Origin: Actinomycetes bacterium
GTDB lineage: Bacteria; Actinomycetota; Acidimicrobiia; Acidimicrobiales; Palsa-688
Length of the DNA stretch: 6,382 bases
Direction of reading: 5' to 3'
NCBI GenBank assembly: GCA_021816565.1
Contig: JAKAXN010000270.1
Location: 1 to 6,382 of the forward strand
Shown: positions 4,574 to 6,382 of the stretch, in pieces
Numbering within the stretch: position 1 is the first letter of the stretch
Layout: each line of letters starts with the position of its first letter
Translations under genes and position numbers: made by a program
Notes under the pieces: model-generated
What the model was told of the DNA's origin: nothing
What the model saw: the letters and a program-made list of their open reading frames with translations, nothing else
The model's database searches: none

Positions 4574-5478
4574 CCGACGGTCATCCCGGCTTCGGCCAGC
4601 ACCGCCCGACCGCCGGCGGAGAGGATGCGCTCGGCCAGGTCGGCGCCGACCGAGGAGGCGTCGCGGCGGGGGCCGGCGGCGCTGTCGCGCAGCATGATCC
4701 GCCCGTCGAGGGAAGCCAGCAGGGCGTCCACGCGCAGCGCAGCCCGACCGTCGATCACCGCGTGGGCCCCGACGGGCAGGTCGCAGCCACCACCCAGGCG
4801 GGCCAGGTAGGCCCGCTCCGCGGTCACGCAGGCCCGCACGTCGGGGTCGTCGATGGAGCCGAGCAGGTCCCGGGCCCCATGGTCGGACGAGCGGCACTCC
4901 ACGGCGATGGCGCCCTGCGCCACCTGGGGCAGCATGACCGACGGGTCGAGGACCTGGTGGGCCGGCGGGTCCAGCCCCAGCCGCTCCAGGGCGGCGGCGG
5001 CCATCACGATGGCCCCTCCCGGGGGGATCCGCCCCAGCCGGGTGGCGATGTTGCCCCGCAGGCTGGTGAAGGTCAGGTCCGGGCGGACCCAGGCCAGCTG
5101 GGCCCGACGGCGGACCGACCCGGTGGCCACCGGGGCTCCCGGCCCGAGGGCCTCGAGGGTGGCACCGACCAGCACGTCGCGGGGGTCGGCCCGGACCGGC
5201 AGGGCGGCCAGGGTCAGGCCCGGGGCGGTGGTCGAGGGCAGATCCTTGGCCGAGTGCACGGCGGCGTCGGCCCGCCCCTCGAGGACGGCCGCCTGCACCT
5301 CCTTCACGAACACCCCCTGGCCGCCCAGCTCCCACACCGGCCGGTCCTGGCGGAGGTCTCCGGTGGTCTCCACCACCACCACCTCGACGTCGGTCCCGGG
5401 CGCAGCGGCCCGGATACGGTCGGCCACGTAGCCGGCCTGCCAGCGGGCCAGGGCGCTGCCGCGGGTGGCTATGCGCAA
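4570..5478 (-). CDS. hemC: Hydroxymethylbilane synthase (porphobilinogen deaminase)
   Basis: This cytosolic enzyme joins four porphobilinogen units into hydroxymethylbilane, using a covalent dipyrromethane cofactor. At 302 residues the length is normal. Diagnostic residues are visible: C232 in LGGGCDLPVGA, to which the cofactor is attached, and the catalytic aspartate D79 in AVHSAKDLPS. Other landmarks are the N-terminal RIATRGSALARWQ, GGQGVFVKE (52-60), TGSVRRRAQL (119-128), LRGNIATRL (140-148) and LPQVAQGAIAVE (183-194). The start must be the TTG at 5478. The frame is closed by the hemA stop only five codons upstream, no ATG or GTG lies between, and starting later would lose the conserved opening. 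AGGA within the hemA stop region lies 10 nt before the TTG. The 12-nt gap to hemA and 4-nt overlap with cobA-hemD make it the middle gene of an operon. Confidence 0.97.
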   Translation of the reverse strand: MRIATRGSALARWQAGYVADRIRAAAPGTDVEVVVVETTGDLRQDRPVWELGGQGVFVKEVQAAVLEGRADAAVHSAKDLPSTTAPGLTLAALPVRADPRDVLVGATLEALGPGAPVATGSVRRRAQLAWVRPDLTFTSLRGNIATRLGRIPPGGAIVMAAAALERLGLDPPAHQVLDPSVMLPQVAQGAIAVECRSSDHGARDLLGSIDDPDVRACVTAERAYLARLGGGCDLPVGAHAVIDGRAALRVDALLASLDGRIMLRDSAAGPRRDASSVGADLAERILSAGGRAVLAEAGMTVG

Positions 5479-5490
5479 CTGGCGCGGGTC

Positions 5491-6382
5491 CTACAGATCG
5501 AACAGCTGGCGCAGAGCGGCGGCCAGCTGCTCACCTCTCGGCGTACCGGATTCGCCCTTCAACACGACGGTGGGGTCGTGCAGGAGCTTGGCCACGATCC
5601 CCTTGGTGAGTGCTTCCACGGCCCGGGCCTGGCCGGCGTCGAGGGAACCCAGCCGGCGACCCAAGCGGGCCAGCTCGGCCTGGCGGATCTCCTCGGCCCG
5701 GTCGTGCAGCGAGGCCACCAGCGGGGCGACCTGGCGCTCGGTCGACAGCCCCAGGTAGCGCTCCACCTCGCCGTCGACGATGTCCTCGGCCCGTGGCACC
5801 TCCTGGCGGCGGCTGGCCATCCCCTGCTCGGCGAAGGCCGCGATGTCCTCCATGTCGAGCAGCGTCACCCCGCCCAGAGCGGCCACCGCCGGGTCCACGT
5901 CGCGGGGCACGGCGATGTCCACTATGAGCAGCGGGCGGTCCGACCGGCGCTCGAGCACCGGGGCCAGGTCGGCTGCCTCAAGGAGGATGTCCGGGGAGCC
6001 CGTGGAGGCCAGGACGACGTCGGCCTCCTCCATACCGTCCATCAGATCGGACCACTCGATGGCCCGGCCCCCGCAGCGGGCGGCCAACTCGGTGGCCCGG
6101 GACCGGGTCCGGTTGGCGACCAGCAGGCGGCCCGACTCCAGGCTGCCGGCCAGGGCCTGGGCCATGGCCTCGCCCATCTCGCCGGCCCCCATCACCAGCG
6201 TGGTCAGCCCCTCGAGGGAGCCCAGCTCGGCCCGGGCCAGGGCCACCGCGGCCTGCGACAGCGAGGTCGTGCCCCGGGCGATGGCCGTCTCGGAACGGAC
6301 CCGCTTGCCGACCTCCTGGGAGTGGCGGAACAGGATGGAGAGCATGGGGCCCGACGCCCCCTCGGCGTGGGCGGCCTCCCAG
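5491..6382 (-). CDS. hemA: Glutamyl-tRNA reductase, 5' end outside window
   Basis: This enzyme reduces glutamyl-tRNA(Glu) with NADPH to glutamate-1-semialdehyde, the committed step of C5-pathway tetrapyrrole synthesis. 296 residues are visible to the TAG at 5493-5491. Full-length enzymes are about 415-430, so roughly 120-130 N-terminal residues, including the catalytic cysteine, are outside. The frame stays open to the window edge: the residues before the internal ATG at 6345 (EAAHAEGASGP) match the family's EGxxGPxLxxLF region, so that ATG is not the start. Next come GKRVRSET and the NADPH-binding Rossmann motif LVMGAGEMGE with VANRT following. The hallmark DIAVPRDVDP comes after these, then the long helical dimerisation domain ending VAKLLHDPTVVLKG. 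It is the first visible gene of hemA-hemC-cobA/hemD. HemA is often regulated by haem-dependent proteolysis through its N-terminus, which cannot be checked here. Confidence 0.97.
   Translation of the reverse strand, partial: WEAAHAEGASGPMLSILFRHSQEVGKRVRSETAIARGTTSLSQAAVALARAELGSLEGLTTLVMGAGEMGEAMAQALAGSLESGRLLVANRTRSRATELAARCGGRAIEWSDLMDGMEEADVVLASTGSPDILLEAADLAPVLERRSDRPLLIVDIAVPRDVDPAVAALGGVTLLDMEDIAAFAEQGMASRRQEVPRAEDIVDGEVERYLGLSTERQVAPLVASLHDRAEEIRQAELARLGRRLGSLDAGQARAVEALTKGIVAKLLHDPTVVLKGESGTPRGEQLAAALRQLFDL

Noticed and set aside
3545..4810. A 421-residue open frame on the plus strand opposite cobA-hemD
   Set aside because: It is a high-GC shadow with a Gly/His/Pro/Gln-rich, non-globular composition. 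It lies antisense to a well-recognised gene and has no family resemblance.
4574..5335. A reading frame that extends the cobA-hemD protein by about 254 residues upstream
   Set aside because: It runs through hemC in another frame and has a low-complexity Gly/Arg/Pro composition. The CobA domain begins naturally at the GTG at 4573.
6343..6345. ATG at 6345 as the hemA start
   Set aside because: The residues upstream in the same frame match the conserved EGxxGP region of glutamyl-tRNA reductase, so the gene continues past the window edge.

Overview
The window is very G+C-rich (roughly seven bases in ten by eye), its genes favour G or C at third codon positions, and it uses GTG and TTG starts. It carries a fused CobA-HemD protein, a HemB with an actinobacterial-style metal loop, and a putative deazaflavin (F420)-dependent oxidoreductase. 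Together these point to an actinobacterium or a close relative. No 16S or other marker is present, so the genus cannot be named.

Layout. Positions 6382-3089 (minus strand) hold the tightly packed tetrapyrrole genes hemA (5' end outside the window), hemC and a cobA-hemD fusion. A 12-nt gap separates hemA from hemC, and hemC overlaps cobA-hemD by 4 nt. Positions 817-1 (minus strand) hold the first two thirds or more of hemB. In order, these enzymes make glutamate-1-semialdehyde (HemA), porphobilinogen (HemB), hydroxymethylbilane (HemC) and uroporphyrinogen III (HemD). CobA then methylates uroporphyrinogen III toward sirohaem and cobalamin.

Between cobA-hemD and hemB lies a block of about 2.3 kb with four non-haem genes in two pairs. 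The first pair is hsp20 (small heat-shock protein, +) followed by a short HspR-like MerR regulator (+). The second is a TetR regulator (-) divergent from a small Ddn-type oxidoreductase (+). The TetR/oxidoreductase intergenic region contains a perfect 7+1+7 palindrome inside a plausible promoter, which looks like the operator. The hsp20 upstream region has a good sigma70-like promoter, repeated CGTTsCAAG-like elements, and a 5' leader that can fold around its Shine-Dalgarno sequence.

I see no CRISPR array, insertion sequence, rRNA/tRNA, phage gene or obviously new defence system. The enzymes are ordinary housekeeping ones. What deserves a second look is the regulation of the two inserted gene pairs and the way they split the haem cluster. 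The longest gene-free stretches are 818-941 and 2536-2650, both described as regulatory regions; none exceeds 300 bases.
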